This document shows, piece after piece, positions 1 to 12,086 of a stretch of 64,000 nt of DNA (positions are counted from its first letter, which is position 1; each line of letters begins with the position of its first letter). The position numbers and the translations under genes were made by a program. The stretch comes from Xiphias gladius (lineage: Eukaryota; Chordata; Actinopteri; Istiophoriformes; Xiphiidae), in NCBI RefSeq assembly GCF_016859285.1, contig NC_053414.1, forward strand, positions 27,858,261 through 27,922,260. Reading direction: 5' to 3'. The notes below the pieces were generated by a model that saw nothing but the letters and a program-made list of their open reading frames with translations, made no database searches and was not told the origin of the DNA.

Positions 1-315
1 CATTTAAACTGTTACAAGGATGCTGCTCACGTCTGTCATGTTGTACTGTTTGGGCTATAATGCAAAGTTGGAAAAGAAGTTAATATCTCCCCCACATCTG
101 TTCTGTATTTGTTCTGTATCCCAGAAACATTAATCCAGCGGAGACCTGTATTCCTCTGAATGAGCCGAAGGGAAGCTTCAGAAACTGAATTTGTTAAAGC
201 AGGAATTTTAGGAAGAGAAAATCCACAGCGAAGAAGAGAGACTGTCTCAGAGGAAGAAACTCTTAGTGGAAGATAACATTTGACCTTTCAGAGACCTGGA
301 GAGAGGAAGTGAAGC

Positions 316-2564
316 ATGCAGGGGTACGAGGTTGGTACAAGGCTGCTCTACCGGCTTACTCTGGCCTCGGGGGTGCTGGAGTGTCTGTGCTTTGCCGGTG
401 TGGTGTTCGGTTATGCCTCTCTGGTGTTTGTGCTGAAGGAGGATGGATACTTCAGTCAGCTGTGTGACAGTGTCCCAGGCACCAACGGCACGCTGACCAG
501 TACCGGTGAGTGACTCTGGTGTTAAAGTTTCGGAGGTGATCATTCAAGTGTCCCGGCTGGGTAAAGCTCAGATGGACATCAGTCTGTTTTTTTTTTTAAC
601 AAAGTGCCCAACATTGGTACGGAACAAAATAGAGTATATTTCCTGGAGAAAGTAAGTGAGCTAGATGACAGCAGTTGGCATCTTTTTTTTTAATCTATCA
701 ATGATTAAAGAGAAAGAATACATAATGTTAACAAAATAAGGGCACGTATACTGTATCTTTAAATTGAAGCAAAACAGTAAAAATACTATCAAGTAAAGCT
801 GCATTAATTTAATAATTGACTTTTTGACCTCTTAGGGGCAGAAAAACACCGAAGTACACTAACAGGCCCAACCCTGTCATACTGTAACCTTTGCAGTTGT
901 TGTTGTGACACTCAGCAGAAACAGAGCAACATTTTCTTGACACCAGGCGAATCTAATTCCAACATTCATTCTGCTTTTAGCTCTGTTTTGGTGTTGACGA
1001 TCTTCACCAGCTAGACATTATTTTTGTCTGTCTGCCAAACCCAAAACAATGAGCTAAAAGAGGCTAAATAGTTCTGCAGAACTGAGTTTTTTTGATAAAT
1101 CTCTGTGGGTTTGTCACTATGAGCATCTCATTTCACATTACATAGACCCATTTGATTAATTGTTAAGATTAATTTTGAATAATGCAGTTTCAAATGAACA
1201 TATACGATAAAGAGCATGTGTTGCAGAATACAATTTTTAAAACTAAGTCTTTGATGTTTAACATTTAAAACAACAATACCTCTGCTAGAATACTATATCA
1301 TACCATGGGTGTCCTCTCAAAAAATTGCACTCTACATATACGAACTAGTCTCCTCCACTTGTAAAGGAGCATACAGAGCACAGCCTGTAATTTTCTAGCT
1401 GGAGGAAAACCACGTCTTTGCATGCCACTGAACAGTATGGAGAGTATAAAGACAGGACATTCGTGGGTGACTGAACACACAACACTAGCTACTGTGGTGA
1501 TGCTCTCATGAGGTGGGGTCTGATTTGCACTGCATTTTTCTTCTGTTTTTTTTTTTTCTGTCTCTCTATCGCAGACTGCAGTAGACAGGATGAGAAGTTC
1601 TCTCTGGTCTTCACCGTTGCCTCGTTCCTCATCAACTTCTTGAATCTCTTCTATGGCTACCTGTTTGATCGATTTGGCACCATGGTGACCAGGCTGCTGG
1701 GAATGTGAGTTCATGTCATTTGTCTTTCTTCAACCAAAAAAAAAAAAAAAAAAACACTCCAGAGGTTGCAGTCCAAGATCCCAAATGCATGGATTTTTGT
1801 AGTGTCAAGGACATATTAGTTCATTGACAAATGTACCCTAGCTTTTAAATCATGTATTCTTTACCAGTAGGTGAAGAGCCTTTAGTCAGACATCCTCAGA
1901 CAGCATACTGAGATAAATGGTTAGGAGTTTTAGGGCATTACTTTGGCCTTCAATTCAGCAGAGAAAGCAAGAGGCTAACAAATTGAAACAAGTTATTATT
2001 CAAACCCTGTGACCCCTATGGTACATTTCACAAAGAACACATGCCTGCACATATCTACAAGTATGTTTGTGTTGGAAACCCATAACTGTATCACCTGTTT
2101 TATTGTGGTATCACACATGGGACCAATATAAAATTGCCTGTTATTGTGTCTTTTTACAGGTAAGGTGCAGGTAAGGAATTTTGATTTCTGAAGCTTTTAT
2201 GTTATACATTGTCAATTGAGGTTACTTATGTCTTGCTCACAGTGCACATGAATTCATATCTTTAGGTCATGTGACATTGGTTATCAGGTTAAAGAGCCCA
2301 CCCACAACATACCCTAAGACAGAGTGTGTGTGTTTTTTTTTTAAATAGGATAACTTGCTTACTAATTTGAAATAACCACAATAAATTCAATAAAAGCAAA
2401 TGTTCTGTTCATACAATCCATTATAGTTACTGCCAGCTGATGTTAGCTCTGTCTGCCAAGATATTTACCAGAACCTGTGGCGACTACAAACATTCATGGT
2501 GTATTTACTATAGATTCTTATTTACCATTGTGTTTTTTTATGCGAAGACGCTTTAAAAAGCTTT

Positions 2565-2638
<74 letters not shown>

Positions 2639-5254
2639 GGTGGATAAATGAGAGAAATACTAACATGGCTGCCATAAATTCAGTCGTATGTCTCTCTCCA
2701 GATGTTTGTACACTACTGGATCCCTTCTGGTGGCCTTTTCCAGTGCAGGTTAGTACACAAGCACACACACAAGCGTACACAACACGCGTCAAATAATACG
2801 ATCATGTAACCTTTTCTAGCAGTTCACCAAACTTTTTATACATCACCTCATTTTAATGTTAGAAATCATGTAGTTCACAAATGGGAAATGGAGCGTTGAA
2901 TCGATTCACCTCTCACCTACGCGTCGTTGTACCTGTTTCTAATAGTCATTTCACAGTGTTGTAATATCTTCTAATCCTGTCACATTTTCAAGTGTGTATC
3001 GCGGTGCCAACTTTCTACATTTTCCAGAAAGCAGGCTCACACAAACAATTTCAGCCTACCTCATTTTGAGCAAACATTAATCTCCTCCCAGTTAATTGGT
3101 TTATATAGTGTGTGAATAAGTGCCATTACTTATGCATGTGGAAACAAGGAACACTGATTTTTAAAAGCAAACTTGACAGCCAAAACAGCTAAATGAAGTT
3201 AGCGGGGAAGTTAGCTTGCTTACTAGTTAAATAGCTGTATAGCTAACAAGTCTTGATTCTGACAGCCTCTCTCTCTGGATTCTTCTCCCACTTGTTAAAT
3301 GAAATGTTTGTCCAGTTATACTTTGAATAATACATTATCTTGGTCCAATTAGTTAGTCTAAAGTGAGTCCAAATGGCTCCTCGTACAGTAAAAACCATGC
3401 CAGTTATTACTAGCAACCCGAGTGATTACAGAACATAATTCATGCTTTAATCATATCAAACCCATATTTCATTCTTAATTATCTACTGAAAAATTAATTT
3501 CATTTAGCTGTTTGAATCGTTTTCAATGCTGCTACAGGACTAGACAAGTTTCTTTCTAACAGTTTTTTAGCTTTCTTGCTGGAATACACAATAATGATTT
3601 AACTGATCGTCAGAGCTTAGACTCTCAGCGCCTCTGCTCTTCCGGCTACCCAGTGACTTCTCTGTGGATCTAGCACTAACCAAGCGAAAGGAAAGGGAAG
3701 AAGTTGAAATTTATTTCATAATTACATGATCAGGAAAATAATTTCTGGTCTCGTCTGACAGATAATGAAGTGAGTTGAATTTGTCTTTGCCTGCCCTGTA
3801 GCATTTTCAGAGCTGCTTTTTCCCGCCTTGTCCTGCATTGCTGTGGGAGGAATTCTGCTCCTTCTAACTAACATGCAGGTGAGGAATCCACAGCATTCCT
3901 CCATACTGTACTTACCTCAGCATAGAAACATACTGTATGTCCTAAATAAAACGGATTGCACAACAGACACTTTTGGACAGCCTATGCATTTTGTATTGAT
4001 GTTACGGTGTGTGTCTGGAAGGTGGGCAACCTTTTCGCGGTTCACCGCTCCACCGTCATCACCCTCTACAACGGTGCCTTTGACTCCTCCTCAGTTGTGT
4101 TCCTCATCATCAAGGTAAAACAGTGAAGCTGTTCATCTGCGTTCTGGCTTTATTTTAAACTGTTCTCTAGATTGATGGTTGTCAAAAAACAATGTTGGAC
4201 ATAATTCAGGGCATTCACATTGCATGATGTAGTAATGCTTGGCTTTAACTGTTGTCTGTTCTGTTGCACAGTGGGATAATCTCTGTCAACTACTGCATAT
4301 GGATGGTGGATTCTTTGCTTTAGAGAGTTAGCCAGCTTGCCGTAGTGGCAGACACTATTAGTCACATTGAAAAATAAAACATTTTACCTACAGCTAGAGA
4401 GAACAAAAAAAACAACAATTGTTTTTTGTCATGTTTGCAGCAAAAAAATGTGAAATTTGGTCCTTTTTATCAATTCCACTTTAACTTGTGGTTTGAAATG
4501 CAATTGAAATACACCATAAGAGGTCATGGTGCTCTGTGCCTGTTCGACATACATGTGTATTTTTATTAGCACTAAGGAACATACAAATCAACTGCTAGAA
4601 AATTGTTATTATCTATTTTCTTGAGGTTTAACCAAATTGTTTTTTCTTCTGCTTTCCAGGTTCTGTATGAACAGGGAGTCTGTCTCCGCTCCTCCTTCCT
4701 TGTTTTGTCCTTCTGCAGCATCGTACACCTGTTGAGGACCTTCCTGCTTATGCCCACAGCCCACATCCCGTACCCTCTGCCACAACACTACACCTACGGG
4801 TGAGAGTATGACATAAACTTTGGAGCAGCTATTTTGCCTGAGGTTGCGTAGATCATCCTCATGGATGAGACATGACGTATACATCCACTTTTTCTGACGC
4901 TCAGACTGAATCGTGGGAAGGCCAACACTTACAATGTGGAGCAGTTTGATAGGATGAGGGACGGCACGATGACAGCGTCACAGGAGTCCAGTGCGAGGGA
5001 CAACTCACCACCAGCACCTAAGGAAGGGACAGAGGCCCAAGACTCTGCAAAAGGTACTTATCCTCATTGTTTTCATCTTCTCCTCAACATCCACAATGTC
5101 AGGTGTGTAGACCATGTTTTTCAACAGCCAAAACTAAAAATATCTTCTTTACATGTGCCAATGCAGAAAACAACTAGAGAAACAACTAAAAATGCCCACT
5201 AACGCTGATCTTCCTCAGTATTTTTTGCCTAATCTCCACTGTTTTCCACTCTGA

Positions 5255-5328
<74 letters not shown>

Positions 5329-7699
5329 ACTTTGTAGTAGCAAGCAGTCTTCATCTATTTTTTGTTATAGCAATGGGATGCAATGTAGTATTAGCTGCTA
5401 GAGTTTTGGATCTTCTCTACAATCATTTGACCAGAAAACACTTATCATTATGATGGTTATTCAGCACGATCTTTTTGGACAATTTAAGAGTCATTTATTT
5501 TGCTTAGTTTGGAGCTGTTAAAAGATGAACACAGTAATTTCTGGAAGAACTGATCACTGAACTGTTCCTTTAACCCAGTGCTGAGCAGATAAACTAAACA
5601 CAGGCCAAAATGTGCTTGAAATGTCACAATTAGATTTTAATAAATGTAACATAACACAGGCTTCCTATGAATTTTCCTGTGTTTAGCGGCAAGTTTCCAA
5701 AGCTGTGTGTGGTCTTGGTTCTTCCTGTGGCACCTGCTGTGGTTGTCCATCATGCAGCTGAGACATTATCTCTTCATTGGCACACTCAACCCCATGCTCC
5801 ACCGCCATGGCTAACAACAGCCCCAACCTGGGTAACTGATTATAATATTCACTGACCCTCCTTTACCACATATATTAACTGCCTGTGATTTAAAGCTCAC
5901 TCCTTGTTCTCTCATTGGCCTTTTTCATTCTCTCCTCTCCTTATCACCACCCAACACCAACTCCTGTCTTCTTCTATGCCTCTCTCTGTGGCTATTTCCT
6001 TCCCACTGTATCTCCCTCAGTAAGCCACTACACAAATGCTTTTGCCGTGACCCAGCTGTGTGGAGTGCTGTTTGCTCCCTGGAACGGCCTCATCATGGAC
6101 AGACACAAGGGGAAGCCTCTGGCTCCTGGTAAATCAGTGACTGGTGTTATAACTACATGTCTGTGTGTCTGTGTGTGTGCAACAGACCAGCTTTACTTAT
6201 TTCTTCTTAACTCTTTTCCCTCCTGTAGGAGAAACAGAGCAGGAGGCGGACCTGCGCTCCTCCTCTCTGTCTCTGTTCCTGACCTCCCTGCAGTGCCTGC
6301 TCTTCTCTGTGTGCGCCTCCGTTCCTCTCCTCCCCCTGCAGTATCTCACCTTTCTTCTACAAGTGCTCAATCGCTCCTTCCTCTATGGCGGAAATGCAGC
6401 CTTCATTAGCATCGCGTGAGCAGCTATCACATACACTAACAGGGTGGACAGAATAAAAGGACCACTTTAAAACGCAGTAGTCCTGCAGAAAACACCAACT
6501 TGGTTAAGGCCACAATGTTTGTTTCTTTTATGACAGTGACATGCTCGATGGTCATTTCTCTGTATGATGTGTTGTTGAAAAAAGATAATTTAACGTCTTT
6601 CAGTCAGAGTAAAGTCTGCCTGTAAACACTGTTCATCTTTGCAAATGATATTTTCTTATGTTTAGCTATGTCAACATGATTTTCAAAGTATTATTATTAA
6701 TTTTGCAGTGTTTTTAGCTGTTGCAGTCCTGGCAGCGACTGTCACATATCTTTGCACTTCTGTACGGTGCATTGTTGCTTTAAAACTCATTTATATGGTG
6801 AAATTGAAATTATTACACCAGTTACACATCAAATATTGAAGAGTGCAGAGTTCGTGCGAGAAGGAATATAGGATGAAGACCATTCATAAAGCATCCTACA
6901 GATCAGCTAACAACAAAATCTGTGAACAGTCACAATGTTTGCCTACTTTTCTATCCTGGCATCCCTATCCTCTATGAAGATGGAAGTGCTGAGGGACCTG
7001 ACTCAGCGAATTCAAAGGTTCACTAAATGAACTACTCTATGTTTCACTGCTGTGATATTGGTGCCATCATACACGCTGGAATGCCACTGGAAGTGCGACA
7101 CATACAGTAGGTGCCAGACACATCCCAAGTTACAGACGTACCTGTGAAAATGACACGTCTTCTCCCTCAGTTTCCCAGCCTGTCACTTTGGGAAGCTGTA
7201 CGGCCTGATGATGTCCATGTCTGCTGTCGTCTCTCTGCTGCAGTACCCCTGCTTCGCCCTCGTCAAAGGAGCTCTGGGTGGTGACCCCTTTTTTGTAAGT
7301 GCTCAAGAAAGTTTAAGACGTAGTTTTGCAGAAGAAAGAGCGGTTGATGTCAAAACAAGCTGTACAAAGCTGATATTTAGAGCACACATGTAGGCAAGAA
7401 TACATTTTGGGGAGCAGTTTGTGCCACTTTAGTGGTCAGAGGATTCATTTCAAAATGAAATGTAGGTCCGCATATAAAATCAAACAGACAAGAGTAGTGT
7501 GATATTGTAACTGGCATCAGGTAATGAATGATGTTTTCATGTGTTCCAGGTGGACATTACTCTGACCCTCCTCACTCTGGTGGTGTTTATCCATCCCGTC
7601 TGCGTCTTCATCCACTGTAGGAAACTAGCCCACCACAGGGAAGACAACGGCCAGACTGAAGCCACTAGTGCCACCAAGCTGGCTGAGGCCAAGCTATAG
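316..7699 (+). CDS. slc43a3: Equilibrative nucleobase transporter, SLC43 member 3 (12 coding exons)
   Basis: Major-facilitator membrane transporter; mammalian SLC43A3 (ENBT1) carries purine nucleobases across the plasma membrane by facilitated diffusion. Exons read by splice site: 316-505, 1575-1704, 2702-2748, 3802-3878, 4022-4114, 4660-4799, 4905-5053, 5687-5831, 6021-6128, 6229-6415, 7171-7294, 7550-7699. All use GT-AG and the phases agree except across exon 8. Family hallmarks: the first helix with [12 protein letters not shown], an N-glycosylation sequon NGT in the first loop, [12 protein letters not shown], the loop [18 protein letters not shown], and [21 protein letters not shown]. The hydrophilic central loop (exon 7) and short cytosolic tail fit the family. 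Predicted length is about 512 residues, against roughly 490 in human. Summed exon length is 1540 nt, one more than a multiple of three, because of an extra base in exon 8. The start ATG at 316 precedes the conserved first helix. The call excludes SLC43A1/A2 on the HIPYPLP loop and C-terminal match; a or b duplicate status is not determined. Confidence 0.9.
2569..2634. repeat. (TG)n microsatellite in slc43a3 intron 2
   Basis: More than 30 uninterrupted TG units, ending about 70 nt before the acceptor of exon 3. Confidence 0.97.
5256..5322. repeat. (CA)n microsatellite in slc43a3 intron 7
   Basis: An uninterrupted CA tract of about 33 units between exons 7 and 8. Confidence 0.97.
5687..5831 (+). 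other. slc43a3: slc43a3 exon 8 with apparent +1 frameshift
   Basis: The exon opens in the frame set by exon 7 and encodes [13 protein letters not shown] and then [16 protein letters not shown]. After the CACCGC codons that frame meets TAA within three codons. The continuation expected in SLC43A3 proteins (MANNSPNL, leading into SHYTNAFAV of exon 9) is in the next frame, starting at the ATG at about 5807. Removing one C from the CCGCCATGG context restores phase with exon 9. I see no alternative GT or AG that would repair it. It could be an assembly or base-calling error, a null allele, or a decaying gene; the rest of the coding region looks intact. Confidence 0.75.
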
Positions 7700-7800
7700 A
7701 GGGATAATAATGCAAATGTTTTAGTCTCTGTCTAGAGGTGTTGCTTCCCAGGTTGTAAAACACTTTTCTGTCTGTTCCTGATCATTGTTTTTCACTAGAA

Positions 7801-7806
7801 AATAAA
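7801..7806 (+). terminator. slc43a3: slc43a3 poly(A) signal AATAAA
   Basis: A canonical AATAAA lies 102 nt after the slc43a3 stop codon and is followed by a T-rich stretch, consistent with a short 3'UTR. Confidence 0.7.
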
Positions 7807-8820
7807 GATTGTAATTGTAATAACTTTTGTTTTTTATCCAAGTGCACTGAATTCATTTCAAATGTTTTTAATGCTTGTGAGAACAGATACATTACAGGAA
7901 GACAAAAACTGTTATTCTGCACGTATGTGAATATGCAAAGATTCAAGAACATCACAGTCTAAAACAATACAGAAATTGTGCTAATGTGCTTCATCCATTG
8001 ATTTCACAATGTGCAATGTAGTTCTGAAAATTACATTATACTTCGTAAAAGTTTGAAAAAACTTTTAGGTTTCACTCCACATCTAACAAATTACTTTCTA
8101 AAATTCAGCAGGTCTACAGTAACAAGTAAACAATCTTTCTCTACAATTGAAATGAGACAGCACATTTTATTCTATGCATTAAGCTTTGAACTGTTTTCCT
8201 GGGATCCTTTTTCAGCGATCACTTCATTTATGATTGAAGTTCCATCGTTAATTTTTACTGAGACAATTTTTGAATTCCTTCGTAACATGAAGAAACAGCA
8301 GCATGAATTGAGCTAATATTCAGTCTTTGGAGTTGTCTTTTATAATCTACTGATTGATAACACAAAATACAAGTGGTAATGGTAAAGTCACATGGTAGAA
8401 GTTTTACTCAGTACAATCATGAAGGACCTTGACAGACAATCCACTTGTACAGTTATATATGTTTCTTCAAAAAAATAGGAATACCTTTCAATCTACTATA
8501 TCATAGTATTAAAACAAGGTAAGGCACAAGGTGCTACAAAGTACTATAAACAGTTAAATGTAAATCAGTAGTAGAATAGTCCAAACTATACACACTACAT
8601 TAAGTATTTTCCTTCTCTTTAGTGCCTAGAAAATCAGGAAATAAAAATGACAACATCAAATCTGTTTTACTTGCATATAATGACCTTCATAATAATTAAG
8701 GTTAAATAAATATTTTCAATCAATAAACTTTAGACAAGGTGACGATAGTTGAAGGATGTTCCAATCCAATATAAAGCCGCATCTCTAATCCCCCAAAAAT
8801 TAGTCTCTTCCTAATATGCA
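7807..8820. other. Intergenic region between convergent genes
   Basis: AT-rich DNA between the slc43a3 poly(A) signal and the likely poly(A) signal of the minus-strand fusion gene. The longest open frame here (about 100 codons near 8011) has no recognisable domain, is AT-rich and is not flanked by convincing splice sites. I see no gene. Confidence 0.6.
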
Positions 8821-8826
8821 TTTATT
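8821..8826 (-). terminator. Likely poly(A) signal of the minus-strand transposase-fusion gene
   Basis: TTTATT on the plus strand reads AATAAA on the minus strand, about 230 nt beyond the stop codon at 9058. It is the nearest canonical signal I noticed downstream of that terminal exon. Confidence 0.45.
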
Positions 8827-9057
8827 TTACACTCTCATATGACCTCTCTATGTACGGCATCCAACCTCAGCATCCTGTTCTTATCCCAGCTGGAGACATT
8901 GTGCTCTTTCTCCTTTTTCCAGCATGATAACTTTGTGTTGGGGCTTTGGTTTATGGTAATAATCAAGTTTATATCTGGATAAGTCTAATTTTTACACGTG
9001 TAGCTGACTGTTAAATTAAGAGTGTGTGTAAAAGCAATCAGTGTTGTGTGTATGTGT

Positions 9058-12000
9058 TTATGGGACCTTTTCAATCCCAGTGTTCCTGTCATCATTTCTA
9101 ACTGCTGTTTGCCCGGTGTCGGTGGTGGGCATTTGGTTGTGGTGTAGAAACAGGATCGCTTCCAAACTTTCTGGTGGAATGTTGGCTCTCTTCCTGTACA
9201 TGGCTCCAGCTCCTTCCTGTACAAAGTCCTGTGCAGCATTACCTGCCACGGCAGGGGCAGCCAGGTAGGCCCGTGCCACTATGGCCAAGAGCGGAAACTG
9301 TACTGCCTTCGTCCTCCACCACTGCAGAGGCTCCACTCCCAGCGAAGCCCCCTTGTCGGCCCTGAAGACAGACATCTCCATGTCTATAGACTCCTCGACA
9401 GAGCTTTGCCTGCTCCGGGGGGCAGAGCAGAACAGGTCTCCCAGCAGGAATTCCATACCAGAGAGCCCGGCCTGAGAGCCTGGGTCTGCTGACTCATTGT
9501 CATCGGTCTCTCCTACATCACTCTCTTCATCTTCATCTTCGATCTCTCTGAAGTTGATTGGTCGGGATTCTTTGATACGTTTGCTCCTCCGCAGGAAGTC
9601 ACTCTCTGACTCTGGTGACCCAGGGGAGGGGCTTCTCTTAAGATGGCTTTGCTTCTTACCTTGCCTCCTCCTTCTGTCCTCCTTCACAATTCTGACGGCT
9701 TCTTTTTTCAGCCAATCAAAAGTTGCTGTCTGCTCCTAGAAATGGACACCATTAGGAAAACACTAATCTCTCAGTACACATTAATATCTATGCTAAAACA
9801 TCCCCAAAGAGACAGTAAAAGTCTTGCATGTGTGTGGCTATGCTTTAAAGTGATATATGCTATTCATAGGGTAGCATGTCAAACCTCAGTGTTTTGGCAC
9901 CAGCTGAAATGTGTCCAGAGAACCAAGTATTAACAAAATGCCAAGTACCATAAGCTGGCATTTTATTAGACTGTTCCTGATTTTGAAATCCAAATTTTAC
10001 CAATTTTAGACTATTTTATTGTACCAAGATCCTCGTATGGCCGCTTTTGTTTAGACAATGACCTCTGCTTTGAAGCATTTTGTTATCACAACCAAAACTC
10101 GGGTATCATATTGCGCTGATATCGGCAAGACTAAGAGTCTAGACTGATAGCATGCTAATATGACAAAACTTGGCAGCGGTAATATTTACCATGTTTACCC
10201 TCTTAGTTTAGCATGTTAGCATGCTAACATTTGTACAATTTGATGTAAAGAGCAGCTGAGGCTGATGGGAATGTTAGTTTTGTGGGTATTTGATCATAAC
10301 AGAGTATTGGAGAAATTACAATTTTGGCCTGATAATGGCACTACTTTAAAAGTTAAGGGATCAGCAGAGTTATTACAATTAATCTGAGGGGAACCAAATG
10401 AACAATATTTCATGGCAGTCCAGCCAACAGTTGTCAAAACATTTCATTAAAAACTGATGCTACAGAGGAAAGTCAGGTGGCTTCATCCTGTGAGGGTAAA
10501 CCAACCAATAGGTGCCATGCCCGCCAGCGTGGGTACAAATTTCAAGTGATACCAGCCCCCAGTTATTCACTAATCAGTTCACTTCATTAAAACTTAATGA
10601 CTCACCTTCTCCTCCATGAACCCCAGCCCATGGAACTGGGGGTCGAGGGAACATGCTATACACAGAACCCTGTTGACAACAGGGTTGTCGTAACAGCTTG
10701 CCAAGTTCCGCCTCATCATCCTCTTCACCTCCTTTAAGATGGATGACGAATCTCCTGGGCGGGATACAAGGTGGCGGGAGAGCAGGCCGATGAGAATGGG
10801 TTTGATGAGAGACAGACGGGGGAAGGCCTCTTTGGCAAGGGTTCGACATGCCACATCTAAAGGTTTGAGGACCAAGCACAGCTCCTCCAGGACCTTCCAT
10901 TCAGAACGTATTGTGACGTTTGCTGAGGATGTGTTGGAGGTTGAGTTTGCGTGGCAGCTCCCAGATGAACTGGTTTCTGATGCAGTGTCTTCTTTAGACA
11001 AGCCCTCCCCTTTAATCTCTTTTATTATATCACAGACAAGGCTTTTATGTTTGATCAACGTGCTTAGTAGAGTGTACAGCTTATTCCACGTTGGCCGACT
11101 ATGAGCCCACGACTTCAGCTCCGCCTGCTCTTGTTTTGTCAGGGCCTGCAACAGACTCTGATATGAGCCTCTGTTTTGAGCAGATGGCAGGAACAGGGTT
11201 GAGAGAGTACCCTGGAATTGGCAGAGAGTCTTGGAGATGACAGGGTATGACATCACTTCCTCAATGCAGTCCTGCACAGCGCTGAAGAAACATGGGACAG
11301 ATGGTAGTCCCTCACTGGAATGGCCGTGCTCAGAGCCATGTGGTTCCTCGGGTGACACAGATTCATCTCTCTCAAGAAATGTTGTTGAGTTTGGGTGAGG
11401 GACACTTCCTGCAGCATCTCCACCTTTGTCACTCTTTATTGGCCCCAGCCTCATCTTATTCCTCCCCTCCCCTCCCAGCAGGACCAGATTGGGCTGGGAT
11501 ATTCCCCACTCCTGTGCCATCACTTTCACTTGTGTCTCCACTGTTTGAACTCTGTACTCTTTCATCCCACTCTCTGTCAGTCTTTGGGTTGCCAGGGCCA
11601 GGTTCTGAAAACTAAAATTAGAGTCTATGTAGTGTGCCCAGAGGGTAAGGTACCTCTCAGTGTTGCCCTGCCAGTTGTGGGACCAGACATCGACACTCAA
11701 AGTGACAAAGTGAGGAATTTCCCTGCGATGGTTGGGAGGTCGCCCACGTCTCCTGGGCTCAAACTCGATGGGAGCAGTGTAGTCAGATATCTCCTCATTT
11801 TCTGCACTTCCTGTTTTACTTCTCAGCAGCTGAGAAAGGGTTGTCTTGCCTTTGGTGTGGTGTTCTTTCAGGAGGTTATCGAGGTGACAATGGGACGGCA
11901 GCTCCTTGCAGGAGGGTAGGAGGGTTTGGATAAGCTGTCTGAAGCCTTCTCCTTCTACCAGAGCTGGGGGCTGGAGATCCATGATGAGAAAGTTGGTGAT

Positions 12001-12086
12001 GGCATCGGTCACTTGTGCAGACAAAACCAGGGGGAGTGTACTGACCAGACCACTGTTAACCATCATGGGCTGAGAGCGTTGTTGAC
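9058..12086 (-). CDS. hAT transposase body and dimerisation exons of the fusion gene
   Basis: Exon 12086-10606 (493 codons) and terminal exon 9735-9058 (225 codons and stop) join in phase 0. The first has hAT features: VTDAITNFLIMDLQPPALVE, the strand LSVDVWSH holding the position of the first catalytic Asp, FFSAVQDCIEEVM, and WKVLEELCLVLKPLDVACR. The terminal exon starts with a basic stretch, goes through an acidic Ser/Asp/Glu linker and ends with the hAT C-terminal dimerisation segment (PLQWWRTKAVQFPLLAIVAR and LEAILFLHHN). The frame is intact across 2.1 kb with no terminal inverted repeats seen nearby and spliced introns present. This argues for a domesticated gene rather than a live transposon. 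Confidence 0.85.

Noticed and set aside
2553-2796. Overlapping frames on both strands made of Cys-Val or Thr-His repeats
   Set aside because: Artefacts of the (TG)n microsatellite; only 2702-2748 is a real exon.
8011-8316. 101-codon plus-strand frame after slc43a3
   Set aside because: AT-rich, no domain, lies past the slc43a3 poly(A) signal.
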